From positions 1-61,286 of the forward strand of contig JAGWRX010000194.1 in the NCBI GenBank assembly GCA_028876395.1: DNA of 61,286 nt, in the 5' to 3' direction. This DNA is from Acidobacteriota bacterium. Its GTDB lineage: Bacteria; Acidobacteriota; Terriglobia; Terriglobales; Acidobacteriaceae. The notes beneath the pieces are model-generated. The model was not told where the DNA came from and searched no databases. It worked only from the letters and a program-made list of their open reading frames with translations. Below, in pieces: positions 8,308 through 17,322 of the stretch. The translations under genes were made by a program, and so were the position numbers. How positions within the stretch are numbered: position 1 is the first letter of the stretch; each line of letters begins with the position of its first letter.

Positions 8308-9014
8308 GTTCGCATCCACTCCGGCAGGCCCGATGCGATGGCGGCGCGGACCGCCTTCATCAGTTCTTCGCGGGAAGCAAAGTCGCCGGGGAAGACCGGC
8401 GGGTGAAACACGATGTGCGCGGTGGCCGGCCGGATGCGCAGACTGCCTTTGGCCATCATGGTTTCAGTACCGTAAATGGAGACCGGGATGCACGGCACGC
8501 CGGTTTCCATGGCCAGGTAGAACGGGCCTTTCTTGAAGGGCAACATGCGGCCGTCGCGGGAGCGCGTGCCCTCAACAAACGTGGTGATGTGCAAGCCCTT
8601 CTCGAGCACGCGCCGGGCAGAGCGTACGCTCTCGATGGCGCTGTCTACGCGGCCGTCGCGGTCGACCGGAATGAATTCACCCAGCTTGAGGCCGAAGCCG
8701 AGCACGGGTATCTTCATGAGCGAGCGCTTGAGAAAAGCCGACGTGCGGCCGGGAATCTGCGGGAAGAGCGCTGGCGGGTCGAGGTTGGAAACATGGTTGG
8801 CCATGAAGATGCAGGCCCTGTGCGAAGGCACGCGCTCGGCGCCCGTGGCCTGCACGCGAATGCCGCCCATCCAGAAGGCGGCGCGCACGATGCGCTGCGA
8901 GGCGTTGTAGAGCGGCGTCGCGTTGCCCGTGATCAATGCCCACGGGATGAACACGAGTGCCGCGGGAAGACTGAGCGCGACGATGGTGGCCAGCATGACG
9001 AGCGATGCAATCAT
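8304..9014 (-). CDS. plsC: 1-acyl-sn-glycerol-3-phosphate acyltransferase (PlsC family)
   Basis: 236 residues with an N-terminal hydrophobic helix. It has the four expected acyltransferase blocks: NHVSNLDPP (the H-x4-D catalytic motif), a GRTSAF-like block, FVEGTRSRDGRM (phosphate/acyl binding) and VPCIPVSIYGTE. The enzyme would add the second acyl chain to lysophosphatidate at the inner membrane during phospholipid synthesis. It overlaps the mpl stop by 4 bp, so it is the last gene of the dapF-ldcA-mpl-plsC operon. Confidence 0.9.
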   Translation of the reverse strand: MIASLVMLATIVALSLPAALVFIPWALITGNATPLYNASQRIVRAAFWMGGIRVQATGAERVPSHRACIFMANHVSNLDPPALFPQIPGRTSAFLKRSLMKIPVLGFGLKLGEFIPVDRDGRVDSAIESVRSARRVLEKGLHITTFVEGTRSRDGRMLPFKKGPFYLAMETGVPCIPVSIYGTETMMAKGSLRIRPATAHIVFHPPVFPGDFASREELMKAVRAAIASGLPEWMRT

Positions 9015-10459
9015 GAGGTTCGCTGAGTCTCCATCAGGGATTGCTTGAGGCGCGCGGGCAGCTTTTCGTAGATGCCGTCGAATCCGCCGTTGGAGAGGAT
9101 GGCAACCACGTCGCCGGGTTGAAGCTGGGTCGCGATGCTGTCGATGATTGACTGCGCATCGGGCTGCAATTCGGCCGGCGTCCCGCGGGCATTCAGCGCT
9201 TGCACCACGTCTTCCGGGTGCAGCCGCTCCGCGTCAGGGATGCGCTGCTGCTGGTAGACGCCGGCGAGGATGACGCGGTCGGCAAGGCTCAGGCTCTCGA
9301 CAAGGTCGGCTTCCAGCACCTTGCGGCGGAGGGTGTTCGAGCGCGGCTCCAGCACCGCCCAGAGGCGCGCCTGCGGATAGACCGCGCGGAGCGCGCGCAG
9401 CGTTTCGCGGATGGCCGTGGGGTGGTGCGCGAAGTCGTCGATGACGGAGATGCCGCCAATCTGCGCGCGCACCTCAAGACGCCGCTTCACGCTTTTGAAG
9501 CTGGCGAGCGCGGCTTGAATGGCCTCTTTGCCGATGCCCTGACTGGCGGCCAGCGCTGCCGCGGCGGTGGCATTGAGCGCGTTATGCTCGCCGGCGAGCT
9601 GCATCTCCAACGCGGCCCACAGCGAACCTCCGTGCCAGATCTCCCAGCGGGTCATGGCGTCCTGATGGCGGAGATTTCTAATCTGCCACTGAGCCTCGTT
9701 GCTGAATCCGTAGCGCTCCACACGGCAGAAGGCGCGCGCCACGCACTCGGTGACGTTGTCGCTGCCGTCGTAAGCCACAATGGCGCCGCGCCGCGGGACG
9801 AGATTCACGAGCCGCTTGAACGCTGTCTTCACGGCTTCGAGATCGGCATAGATGTCGGCGTGATCGAACTCCACGTGCGTCAGGATCAGCGCGTCGGGGA
9901 AGTAGTGCAGGAACTTGGGGCCTTTGTCGAAGAAGGCCGTGTCGTACTCGTCGCCCTCGACGATGAAGGTGCGCGTGGGCCTGAGCTGAAAGCTCGAACC
10001 AAAATTTTCTGCTACGCCGCCGATGAGGAAGGACGGCTCCCGTGCGGGATTCTCGCGTGCGGCAACCTGGTAGATCCAGGCCAGCATGCTGGTGGTGGTG
10101 GTCTTGCCGTGGGTGCCGGCGACAACAAGGGACTCTCGGCCGGTAAGAAATTCGTCGCGCAGAAGCGCGGCCATGGACGTGAACGGAATGCGCTGGTCGA
10201 GGATGCGCTCCACCTCAGGATTGCCGCGCGAGAGCGCATTGCCGATGACGACGAGGTCCGGCGCGGGATCGAGGTTGGCTTCCGCGTAGGGCTCCAGCAC
10301 GGGAATGCCGAGCGAGCGCAGCAGATCGCTCATGGGCGGATAGGCGGCCTTGTCCGAGCCGGTGATGCGGTGACCCCGCAACTGCAGGAGTCCGGCGAGC
10401 GAGGCCATGGCCGTGCCGCAGATGCCGCTCAAATGAATGTGGCGCGGCGTTGGAGTCAT
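9011..10459 (-). CDS. mpl: UDP-N-acetylmuramate:tripeptide ligase (Mpl)
   Basis: 482 residues, the usual Mpl length. The N-terminus HIHLSGICGTAMASLAGLL and GSDKAAYPPMSDLL are the UDP-MurNAc-binding Rossmann start of Mur ligases; GTHGKTTTTSML is the ATP P-loop; EFDHADIYADLEAVK and DDFAHHPTAI are conserved Mur-ligase blocks. Mpl reattaches recycled L-Ala-gamma-D-Glu-meso-DAP to UDP-MurNAc in the cytoplasm, bypassing MurC/D/E. It overlaps ldcA upstream and plsC downstream by 4 bp each. The neighbouring LdcA makes the tripeptide it uses, so the operon is a recycling unit. Confidence 0.95.
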   Translation of the reverse strand: MTPTPRHIHLSGICGTAMASLAGLLQLRGHRITGSDKAAYPPMSDLLRSLGIPVLEPYAEANLDPAPDLVVIGNALSRGNPEVERILDQRIPFTSMAALLRDEFLTGRESLVVAGTHGKTTTTSMLAWIYQVAARENPAREPSFLIGGVAENFGSSFQLRPTRTFIVEGDEYDTAFFDKGPKFLHYFPDALILTHVEFDHADIYADLEAVKTAFKRLVNLVPRRGAIVAYDGSDNVTECVARAFCRVERYGFSNEAQWQIRNLRHQDAMTRWEIWHGGSLWAALEMQLAGEHNALNATAAAALAASQGIGKEAIQAALASFKSVKRRLEVRAQIGGISVIDDFAHHPTAIRETLRALRAVYPQARLWAVLEPRSNTLRRKVLEADLVESLSLADRVILAGVYQQQRIPDAERLHPEDVVQALNARGTPAELQPDAQSIIDSIATQLQPGDVVAILSNGGFDGIYEKLPARLKQSLMETQRTS

Positions 10460-11406
10460 CGCGTCACCGCCGGTTCCAGCAAGTGCAATTGCGTTTCTTC
10501 AGCAGCATGAAGCTCTGCGTTCACGCCAAAGGTCAGCGTGACGTTGCCGCGCGATACGTGGCCACTGCGCAGTCCGATGACGATGGGGATGTTGACGTCT
10601 TTGAATGCGTGCACAATGACCTCTTCCAGCAAATGCGGCGGTGCGCCGGGCGAAACGCAATCGAGCATTTCGCCAAAGACGATGCCGCGCACGCCGTCGA
10701 GCTTGCCTGCTTGGCGCAATTGCCACAGCATGCGGTCAATCTGATAGGGCTTGGCGCCGGTGTCTTCAATAAACAGCAGCTTGCCTTCAGTGTGCGGTTC
10801 CCATGGCGTGCCCAGCAGCGAGACGAGCATGCTGAGGCAACCGCCGTAGAGAGTGCCACGGGCAGTGCCGGGCTTCAATGTGCGCAGTCCCTCAGCCGCG
10901 CCGAGGCTGTACGGCTCGCCGGCCAGCGCTGCTTGAAAGCTGGCCAGGTGCACGCCGTCATCGAGAGAAAAATCCGCTGAGACCATCGGGCCGTGAAATG
11001 CCGGCAAGCCGAGCTGGTCGAGCAGGTGCAGTTGAATGCCGGTCAAGTCACTGTAAGCGAAGAAAGGCTTGGGATGCTGCCGGATGAGCTCGAGATCGAT
11101 TCCGTCGAGCAGGTAATTTGATCCGTAACCGCCGCGCACGCAGGTGACGATGGCGGTGTCGGGATCGGCAAATGCGGCATGCAGATCGGCGAGACGTTGC
11201 GCGGGTGTTCCCGCAAAGAAAAGCGGGCCGCGATGCTGTGTGTGTTGGCCGAGCCGGGGCGCGTAGCTTAACGAGCGCAGCCGTTCCATGCCGCGCTCGA
11301 CGCGCTCGGGAACCGCGAAGGAGGCGGGCGAAATGACGCTGACGCCTGAACCCGGCGCGACGGCGGTGGGCTTAAGAAGGAGCGCGGTTGCGGGAAATTC
11401 TGCCAT
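10456..11406 (-). CDS. ldcA: LD-carboxypeptidase (peptidase family S66)
   Basis: 316 residues. S66 features are visible: the VRGGYGSNYLL nucleophile elbow (Ser of GYGS), LLFIEDTGAKPY with the catalytic Glu, and LRSGHVSRGNVTLTFG with the catalytic His. The enzyme removes the terminal D-Ala from murein tetrapeptides in the cytoplasm, giving the tripeptide that Mpl reuses. The start is ATG 11406, two bases past the dapF stop; the frame is open further upstream but that part is the dapF gene read in another frame. Confidence 0.92.
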   Translation of the reverse strand: MAEFPATALLLKPTAVAPGSGVSVISPASFAVPERVERGMERLRSLSYAPRLGQHTQHRGPLFFAGTPAQRLADLHAAFADPDTAIVTCVRGGYGSNYLLDGIDLELIRQHPKPFFAYSDLTGIQLHLLDQLGLPAFHGPMVSADFSLDDGVHLASFQAALAGEPYSLGAAEGLRTLKPGTARGTLYGGCLSMLVSLLGTPWEPHTEGKLLFIEDTGAKPYQIDRMLWQLRQAGKLDGVRGIVFGEMLDCVSPGAPPHLLEEVIVHAFKDVNIPIVIGLRSGHVSRGNVTLTFGVNAELHAAEETQLHLLEPAVTR

Positions 11407-11408
11407 GC

Positions 11409-12227
11409 TCACCACGCCTCGCCGCGGGCGATGAGAGAGGCTGGGCCGGTGAGCTTCAGATCCGTGCCGGGGCCGCTCCATGCGACGGTCTGCGCGCCGC
11501 CGGGCGCCACCACGCGCAAGGGCGATGCGCAACTGTGGAGTGCGAGCGCCGCCGTTGCCGAGGCGGAACTGCCCGTGCCGGACGAAGTGGTGGGCCCGAC
11601 GCCGCGCTCGAAGATGCGGATCTCGATTTCATTGGGACTCACGATGCGCGCGAATTCGACATTTGTCTGGTGCGGGAAATCGGGATGCGCGCAGATCTCC
11701 GCGCCGATGGCCTGCCAGCGGTGACCTTGAACGGTGAAATCAGGGTTGTCCACTACGATGACGAAGTGGGGATTGCCGGTGGAGATCTCTGCGCCGTCTA
11801 TTCTGGCGCCATTCGCGAGGGTCACTGTCCTCCGTGCGAAGACCGGAACACCCATGCCCGTGGTGACGTCCACCGAGTAGCCATCGGCGGCATCCACAGC
11901 ATTCACGAGGCACACGCGCAGGCCGGCATCGGTCTCAATGCGCAGTTCATCGCCGGGCTGAGCGTTGACAGAAGCGGCCATCCACGCGGCCACGCAACGC
12001 GTGCCGTTGCCGCTGATTTCAGCGATGGAGCCGTCGGCGTTATGCAGGCGAATACGGCCCACGTTGGGGCCGGTCCATGCGAAGAATTCGATGCCGTCGG
12101 CGCCAATGCCGGTGTTGCGCGCGCAAAGACGGCGCGTCAAATCTGCCCAGTCGAGGCCTGCGGCGGCGTCTTCAGTGACGATAAGAAAGTCATTGCCGCA
12201 GGCATGAGCTTTGGTGAAGGGAATCAA
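11409..12227 (-). CDS. dapF: Diaminopimelate epimerase-like protein (DapF) with the second catalytic Cys replaced by Ser
   Basis: 272 residues, normal DapF length. FTKAHACGNDFLI, NGTRCVAAWM (first active-site Cys retained), STGNPHFVIVVD and RIFERGVGPT all match. At the second active-site motif, normally E-R-G-x-G-x-T-x-A-C-G-T/S-G, the sequence reads ERGVGPTTSSGTGSS, so Ser stands where the second catalytic Cys belongs (codon TCC). DapF is a cofactor-independent two-base racemase converting LL- to meso-diaminopimelate; loss of one thiol base should weaken it unless Ser serves or the substrate differs. First gene of the murein operon. The fold is secure, the exact activity less so. Confidence 0.85.
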   Translation of the reverse strand: MIPFTKAHACGNDFLIVTEDAAAGLDWADLTRRLCARNTGIGADGIEFFAWTGPNVGRIRLHNADGSIAEISGNGTRCVAAWMAASVNAQPGDELRIETDAGLRVCLVNAVDAADGYSVDVTTGMGVPVFARRTVTLANGARIDGAEISTGNPHFVIVVDNPDFTVQGHRWQAIGAEICAHPDFPHQTNVEFARIVSPNEIEIRIFERGVGPTTSSGTGSSASATAALALHSCASPLRVVAPGGAQTVAWSGPGTDLKLTGPASLIARGEAW

Positions 12228-12354
12228 TCTTCCTCCGGATTGTGGATGCTGAATCGCGTTTGCATCACTTCACGATCTTTCGCCAGCGCTTGAAATCAAT
12301 GAGTTGCACGAGCGCTGCAACCATGCATTCATAGTGGTTCCTTGCCCGATGCTA

Positions 12355-13971
12355 TCACCGCGCCGGCGCTTTGTTGAGGGCCGGGGTATTGGAGACGTAA
12401 ACGGTGGCCGAGGGCTGGCCGGGCGCGGTGAAACGCTGCACCGCGATCAGTCCGCCGGGGTGTGCATGCACGGCGTTGTCGATCTCGTCGCCGTCAAATG
12501 CCAGCACGATGGCTGCGTGCGCGGCAGGCGCGGCCAAGGCTGCCTGATAGAACTGCTTGTCGCTTTCGTTGATGGTCTGCCGCAGCGGGATTCCGGTGAG
12601 CGTGACGAGTTGCGGATAGACCGATGTCTCCATGAGCACTATGCCGCCGGGGCGCGTGGCAAGCAGGGCGCGCAGGACGGGAGGAATCTGTGTTTCGAGT
12701 GGGCGGCGGGCGTTGATATTTTTTGTACCCTCGACATAGGTGAGTGGCCGCTCGCGCACGATCTCGCAGGCATTCAGTACCACAAGCGCAAACAGCATTC
12801 CCGCCACATAACTCGCCCAGCGCGGCTTGAACTCGCGCGCCGCCGCCAGCGCGAACTGCGCGGCAAAGCCCAGGCCCAGCGCAAAGGCCGGCAGCAATTC
12901 CATGCCGTAGCGCGTGTTGTACCAGGAGTGGGGCCACCAGACGGGGATGAAGACGGGCACGGACCCATAAGCAATCGAATACGCGTAGAAGGGAACGGGG
13001 AGCCAGAGCAGAAGAGTCCAGAGCACCGCGCGGCGACGTGCTGTGAGGCAGGCCCAGGCTGTGCCAAGCAGACTGAGCACCAGCAGCACATTGCCCCATG
13101 CAACGGCTGCCGCGTCCATCTCGGCGGTCTTTGCAAAGAACAGCAGCGAGACCCACGGATTGTGCCATCCGGGGTGCGGCGGCCCGCTTCCGACCGATGT
13201 GTGCAGTTCGATTGCCTTGGCCGAATAGGGCCCGCGTGCAAAGTCGAGCCAGTCGCCGAACGCGGCGGCGTTGTAGATGAACCACGCGATCGGCGCAGTC
13301 ACGACAAAGACGCTGGCCAGCCAGAAGGCACGCGAGCGCAACTTGCCGCGGCGAAGCAGGACAATGCCTATGGCCACCCAGGCCAGCAGCGCCAGAATCC
13401 ATCCGTCGTAACGGGTGAAGACGGCCGCGACGAGAACTGCCGCGACCAGCCAAAGCAGCTGCATGGCTCGCCGATGGTCGGATTCCACGCTCGCTCGCCA
13501 TTGGACCAGCAACGCCACTGCCCAGATCAACTCACATAGAAACAACGGCTCCGTCATGGCGGTGGTTTGCAGATAGAGCAGGTTGGGATTGGCGGCGAAG
13601 AAGGCCAGCGCGATGGCCGCGGCGGGCGGTTGGAGCCAGAGGCGTGCGAGGCGGTAGACTCCCGCGCAGCTCGCCAGGTAGGCGAGCGCGGAGGGAATCG
13701 TGCCGGCGATGCCGTTGGCCCACCAACCGTAGACCGCGACAAAAGGAACAAGGAGCAGGTGCGGCAGCGGCAGCCAGACTGAGCCAAGCTGCGTGATGCC
13801 CGGGCGATGCGAATCAAAGATGCGCCGGGCAATGTGCAGGTGAGCCACGGCGTCGCCATAGTTCAGCATGGCGTGGTGCTGCCAGCTCCACAGCACCGCC
13901 GCGACGGACGCCGCCGTGCAAGAGGCCAGCACCGCCAGCCACTCCGCGCGGCGAAGGGGTGGCTCAGTCAA
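12355..13971 (-). CDS. GT39-like polytopic membrane protein, putative glycosyltransferase
   Basis: 538 residues with about ten or more hydrophobic helices and short basic loops. The first periplasmic loop reads NYGDAVAHLHIARRIFDSH followed by LGSVWLPLPHLLLVP, typical of an uncharacterised GT-C membrane family in which the Asp of GDA corresponds to the catalytic acid of ArnT/PMT enzymes. A soluble C-terminal part of about 120 residues follows. The start overlaps the stop of the PfkB gene by 8 bp, so the mtnP-pfkB-GT genes form an operon. The donor is probably a polyprenyl-linked sugar; the acceptor is unknown. Confidence 0.7.
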   Translation of the reverse strand: MTEPPLRRAEWLAVLASCTAASVAAVLWSWQHHAMLNYGDAVAHLHIARRIFDSHRPGITQLGSVWLPLPHLLLVPFVAVYGWWANGIAGTIPSALAYLASCAGVYRLARLWLQPPAAAIALAFFAANPNLLYLQTTAMTEPLFLCELIWAVALLVQWRASVESDHRRAMQLLWLVAAVLVAAVFTRYDGWILALLAWVAIGIVLLRRGKLRSRAFWLASVFVVTAPIAWFIYNAAAFGDWLDFARGPYSAKAIELHTSVGSGPPHPGWHNPWVSLLFFAKTAEMDAAAVAWGNVLLVLSLLGTAWACLTARRRAVLWTLLLWLPVPFYAYSIAYGSVPVFIPVWWPHSWYNTRYGMELLPAFALGLGFAAQFALAAAREFKPRWASYVAGMLFALVVLNACEIVRERPLTYVEGTKNINARRPLETQIPPVLRALLATRPGGIVLMETSVYPQLVTLTGIPLRQTINESDKQFYQAALAAPAAHAAIVLAFDGDEIDNAVHAHPGGLIAVQRFTAPGQPSATVYVSNTPALNKAPAR

Positions 13972-14884
13972 GGTGGGTCAACTCACGGAAAAGGGCGAAG
14001 CGATTGTCGATTTCGTCGCGCGAGAGCAGCTGCAGGCGCTCGGTGCCGAATCGCTCCACGGTGAAGGAGCCCATGACGCTGCCGTAAAACATGGCGCGGC
14101 GGAATGTGGCCGGCGTGAGCGCGGGCTGCGAGGCCAGATAACCAAAGAAGCCGCCGGCAAAGCTGTCACCCGCGCCGGTGGGGTCGATAACTTCTTCGAG
14201 CGGGAGCGCGGGTGCGCGGAAGGTCTTTGCGCCGGCTTCGTGGTCGGCTCTGTGGAAGACGGTGGCGCCGTATTCGCCGTGCTTGACGACGAGCATGCGC
14301 GGGCCCAGGTCGAGGACGGCGCGGGCGGCTTTGACGAGGTTGCTGTTGCCGGCCAGCATGCGGGTTTCCGTGTCGTTGATGAGGAGCACGTCGAGGCCCT
14401 TGAGCACTTCAAGGAGCGACGCGCGATGGTCCTTGATCCAGTAATTCATCGTGTCGCCGGCCACCAGGCGCGCCTGCGGCATGGCCTCTCGCACGCGGCG
14501 TTGCAGAACGGGGTCGATGTTCGCCAGAAACAGAAACTCCGAGTCGCGGTACGCGTCGGGAATTTTGGGCTGGAAGGAACCGAAGACGTTCAGCTCAGTG
14601 TTGTGGGTCTTTGCCTCGTTGAGATTTTCGAGATAGGAGCCTTCCCAGAAGAAGCTCTTGCCGGTGGCGCGCTCGATGCCGCGCATATCAATGCCGCGTG
14701 AGGTGAATACCTTCTCTTCGGGTGCGCCGAAGTCCTCGCCCACGACGGCGATGACGCGCACATCCGTGAAATAACTGGCTGCCAGCGCGAAGTAAGTCGC
14801 AGCGCCGCCCAGGCAGCGCTCGCGGCGTCCTGCCGGCGTCTCGATGGTATCGAAGGCGACGCTGCCCACTACGGTAATTGCCAT
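13964..14884 (-). CDS. PfkB-family sugar/nucleoside kinase
   Basis: 306 residues. GSVAFDTI opens the ribokinase fold, LGGAATYFALAASYF is the first PfkB signature (di-Gly hinge), and DPTGAGDSFAGGFFGYL near residue 250 is the second signature with the catalytic Asp and anion hole. Family members phosphorylate sugars or adenosine with ATP. It lies 48 bp behind S-methyl-5'-thioadenosine phosphorylase and overlaps the following membrane glycosyltransferase gene, so an adenosine-kinase-like or sugar-salvage role linked to methylthioadenosine turnover is reasonable. Specificity cannot be read from the sequence. Confidence 0.85.
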   Translation of the reverse strand: MAITVVGSVAFDTIETPAGRRERCLGGAATYFALAASYFTDVRVIAVVGEDFGAPEEKVFTSRGIDMRGIERATGKSFFWEGSYLENLNEAKTHNTELNVFGSFQPKIPDAYRDSEFLFLANIDPVLQRRVREAMPQARLVAGDTMNYWIKDHRASLLEVLKGLDVLLINDTETRMLAGNSNLVKAARAVLDLGPRMLVVKHGEYGATVFHRADHEAGAKTFRAPALPLEEVIDPTGAGDSFAGGFFGYLASQPALTPATFRRAMFYGSVMGSFTVERFGTERLQLLSRDEIDNRFALFRELTHLD

Positions 14885-14932
14885 GTATCATTCTCCATAA
14901 CTCGAACCTGGTAACTCTGCATCTGGATGTTG

Positions 14933-15796
14933 TCAGCCCAGGTATTTTCCGAACAGCAGCTTCAGTTTTTCCTTGGTAGCGGCCGGAATTGCATCCGCCT
15001 GGGTGAGGACGGCGTATTTCGCGGCGGAGGCGCAGGCGCAGGTACGTTCTTTCGGCATGGCTGCTACCGCGGCTTTCACCACCCTGGCGGCGTTGTCGGC
15101 GTTCTGATGCAGTACGGCTACGATCTCTTCGATGGTTACGGCGTCATGGCCTTCGCGCCAGCAGTCGTAATCGGTCACCATGGCGACGGTGGCGTAGCAG
15201 ATTTCGGCTTCGCGGGCCAGCTTGGCCTCCTGCAGGTTGGTCATGCCGATGACGTCGGCTCCCCAGCTGCGGTAGAGGTTCGACTCGGCCTTGGTGGAGA
15301 ATTGCGGGCCCTCCATGCAGACGTAGGTGCCGCCCAGCTTGCCGACGACGCCTGCGGTGGTGCAGGCCTGGGCCGCCGTGCCGGCGACAGTGGCGCATAC
15401 GGGATCGCCAAAGGCCACGTGGCCGACAATGCCATCGCCAAAGAAGGTGGAGACGCGATGGAAGGTGCGGTCGATGAACTGGTCAGGGATGACGAAGTCG
15501 GTGGGCTTGTGCTCTTCCTTGAGTGAGCCAACGGCTGAGGCGGACAGAATGCGCTCCACGCCCAACTTCTTGAATGCGTAAATATTGGCACGGAAGTTCA
15601 GTTCGGAGGGAAGGATGCGATGACCGCGTCCGTGCCGCGCCAGGAAAGCGACCTTGCGCCCCTCCAGCTCGCCGAGAACGAAGGCGTCGGATGGGTCGCC
15701 AAAGGGCGTTTCCACGCGCTCTTCATGCACATTTGTCAATCCGGGCATGGAATACAGCCCGCTGCCGCCGATGATGCCGATTTCCGCCTGAGCCAA
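14933..15796 (-). CDS. mtnP: S-methyl-5'-thioadenosine phosphorylase
   Basis: 287 residues from a TTG start. [15 protein letters not shown] is the N-terminal phosphate-binding signature; [35 protein letters not shown] and [19 protein letters not shown] are the family blocks. The enzyme cleaves methylthioadenosine to adenine and methylthioribose-1-phosphate in methionine salvage. The TTG at 15796 is chosen because AAGGAG sits 6 nt upstream and the protein then starts right before the fold; an ATG at 15850 would add 18 unconserved residues. First gene of an operon with the PfkB kinase and a GT39-like gene. Confidence 0.93.
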   Translation of the reverse strand: MAQAEIGIIGGSGLYSMPGLTNVHEERVETPFGDPSDAFVLGELEGRKVAFLARHGRGHRILPSELNFRANIYAFKKLGVERILSASAVGSLKEEHKPTDFVIPDQFIDRTFHRVSTFFGDGIVGHVAFGDPVCATVAGTAAQACTTAGVVGKLGGTYVCMEGPQFSTKAESNLYRSWGADVIGMTNLQEAKLAREAEICYATVAMVTDYDCWREGHDAVTIEEIVAVLHQNADNAARVVKAAVAAMPKERTCACASAAKYAVLTQADAIPAATKEKLKLLFGKYLG

Positions 15797-15922
15797 AGCC
15801 CGCTCCTTTTTGACGGGCCACGTTGTTGGCCCGCGTGCTGCATGCAGCAAACACTTCAGTATAAAGGCAGGGCGGGTGTCGGATGGAGCGGTTGTGCGTT
15901 CAGGCTTACGGCATGCTGGTTC

Positions 15923-17311
15923 TCAGTCGCATGCGGCGGAATCGGCGAGCGCGGCCGCGGCGCTATCAATCGCAGCGCGGCAGGCGGAAGCGGATTCCTG
16001 CACTGCCCAGCCGGCGATGAGCAGGCTGGGAGCGAGGGTGGGCGCGGCTTTACCGAGTTCAGCGAGCGTGGTGTGCCGAATCTGCTGGTCGGGCTGGGCG
16101 GCGCGCGATACGAGAGCGCAGGGGAACTCAGGCGGAAGGCCTTCCTGAAGCCACTCAAGGGCCAGCAGGGCCAGGTCGCGGCCAGGCATGTAAACGACGC
16201 GGGTTGTGTCTTCAAGCTGGGGGAGGGGAGCGTGGTTGTGCGACTGCGCGTGGTGTCCGCTGGAGAAGGTCACGCTCGATGCCGTGTTGCGGCTGGTAAG
16301 CGAGCAGCCAACGGCCGCCGCGGCAGCGAAGGCCGCGGTGATGCCGGGGACGACCGCGAAGGGAACGCCCGCTTCAGTCAGCGCGGCCATTTCCTCGGCG
16401 GCGCGGCCGAAGATGAGCGGATCGCCGCTCTTGAGGCGCACCACGCTGCGATCGGCGCGAGCATGGTCCACCATCAGCGCATTGATTTCCTGCTGCGTGA
16501 TGTTCTTGACGCCGCAGCGCTTGCCCACGTTGACGACTTCGGCGGAAGGCGGAGCGAGCTGGAGGATGGCGTTGGGGACGAGGTCGTCATGGAGGATAAC
16601 GTCAGCGGATTGAATGAGGCGCAGCGCCTTCACGGTGAGCAGGTCGGGGTCGCCGGGGCCAGCGCCGACAAGATAGACCTTGCCCGCGGGCGGATTGTCA
16701 GCAAGCGGCGCGAGGGCCATCTGGCGCGAGGGGCAAGAAGCTGAGCCGCAGACCTGGCGCTGCGCGAGCTGGTGGAGGAGAGCCTTGCGCGCGTCGCCAC
16801 GCGGGTGGGTGCCGAGCACTTCGCGGCGAAGCTGGCCTAGGTCTTCGAGCCAGGGCCCGAGATCCTGCGGCAGTTGCTCGTCGATTTCGCGGCGCAGGCG
16901 CTGAGCGACCGCAGGGCTTTCTCCGGCGGTGGAGATGGCAATTTGCAGCGCGCCGCGGCTGACGACCGAGCCGAAGAAGAAGTCGCAGTTTGGAATGTCG
17001 TCCACGCTATTGCACGGAATGCCGCGCTCGACAGCGCCCCGGTAGACGGCGGTGTTGACCTCGGGGGAGTCGGTTGCGGCAATGACCAGGAAGTTGCCGC
17101 CGAGGTCAGCGAGCGCGAAGGGACGCTGAATCCATTCGAGCTTGCCTTCGACCGCCAACTGCCGGATTTCAGGCCTTGCCTCGGGGGCCACGACACGGAG
17201 CCGCAGGCCGGTCTTGAGGAGGCTGCCGATCTTGTCCAGAGCAACGGCGCCCGCGCCCACCAATAGGCAGGGACGGTTGTCGAGTTTGAGAAAGATGGGC
17301 AGCAGGCTCAT
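15923..17311 (-). CDS. cysG: Siroheme synthase (fused dehydrogenase/chelatase and SUMT)
   Basis: 462 residues, full CysG length. The N-terminal 150 residues (LPIFLKLDNRPCLLVGAGAV, NAD-binding GxGxxA) form precorrin-2 dehydrogenase/sirohydrochlorin ferrochelatase. A short dimer region is followed by the uroporphyrinogen-III methyltransferase domain: KVYLVGAGPGDPDLLTVKAL, RLKSGDPLIFGRAAEE and VVPGITAAFAAAAAVG. It makes siroheme, the cofactor of the sulfite/nitrite reductase encoded just upstream in the same operon. ATG 17311 has GAGGA 8 nt upstream and is preferred over ATG 17326, which overlaps the preceding stop. The last 40 residues are variable. Confidence 0.93.
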   Translation of the reverse strand: MSLLPIFLKLDNRPCLLVGAGAVALDKIGSLLKTGLRLRVVAPEARPEIRQLAVEGKLEWIQRPFALADLGGNFLVIAATDSPEVNTAVYRGAVERGIPCNSVDDIPNCDFFFGSVVSRGALQIAISTAGESPAVAQRLRREIDEQLPQDLGPWLEDLGQLRREVLGTHPRGDARKALLHQLAQRQVCGSASCPSRQMALAPLADNPPAGKVYLVGAGPGDPDLLTVKALRLIQSADVILHDDLVPNAILQLAPPSAEVVNVGKRCGVKNITQQEINALMVDHARADRSVVRLKSGDPLIFGRAAEEMAALTEAGVPFAVVPGITAAFAAAAAVGCSLTSRNTASSVTFSSGHHAQSHNHAPLPQLEDTTRVVYMPGRDLALLALEWLQEGLPPEFPCALVSRAAQPDQQIRHTTLAELGKAAPTLAPSLLIAGWAVQESASACRAAIDSAAAALADSAACD

Positions 17312-17322
17312 TTGCGTTGTCC

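Noticed and set aside
9200-10510. A long plus-strand frame opposite mpl
   Set aside because: Its composition mirrors the mpl codons, and mpl on the minus strand has all Mur-ligase motifs.
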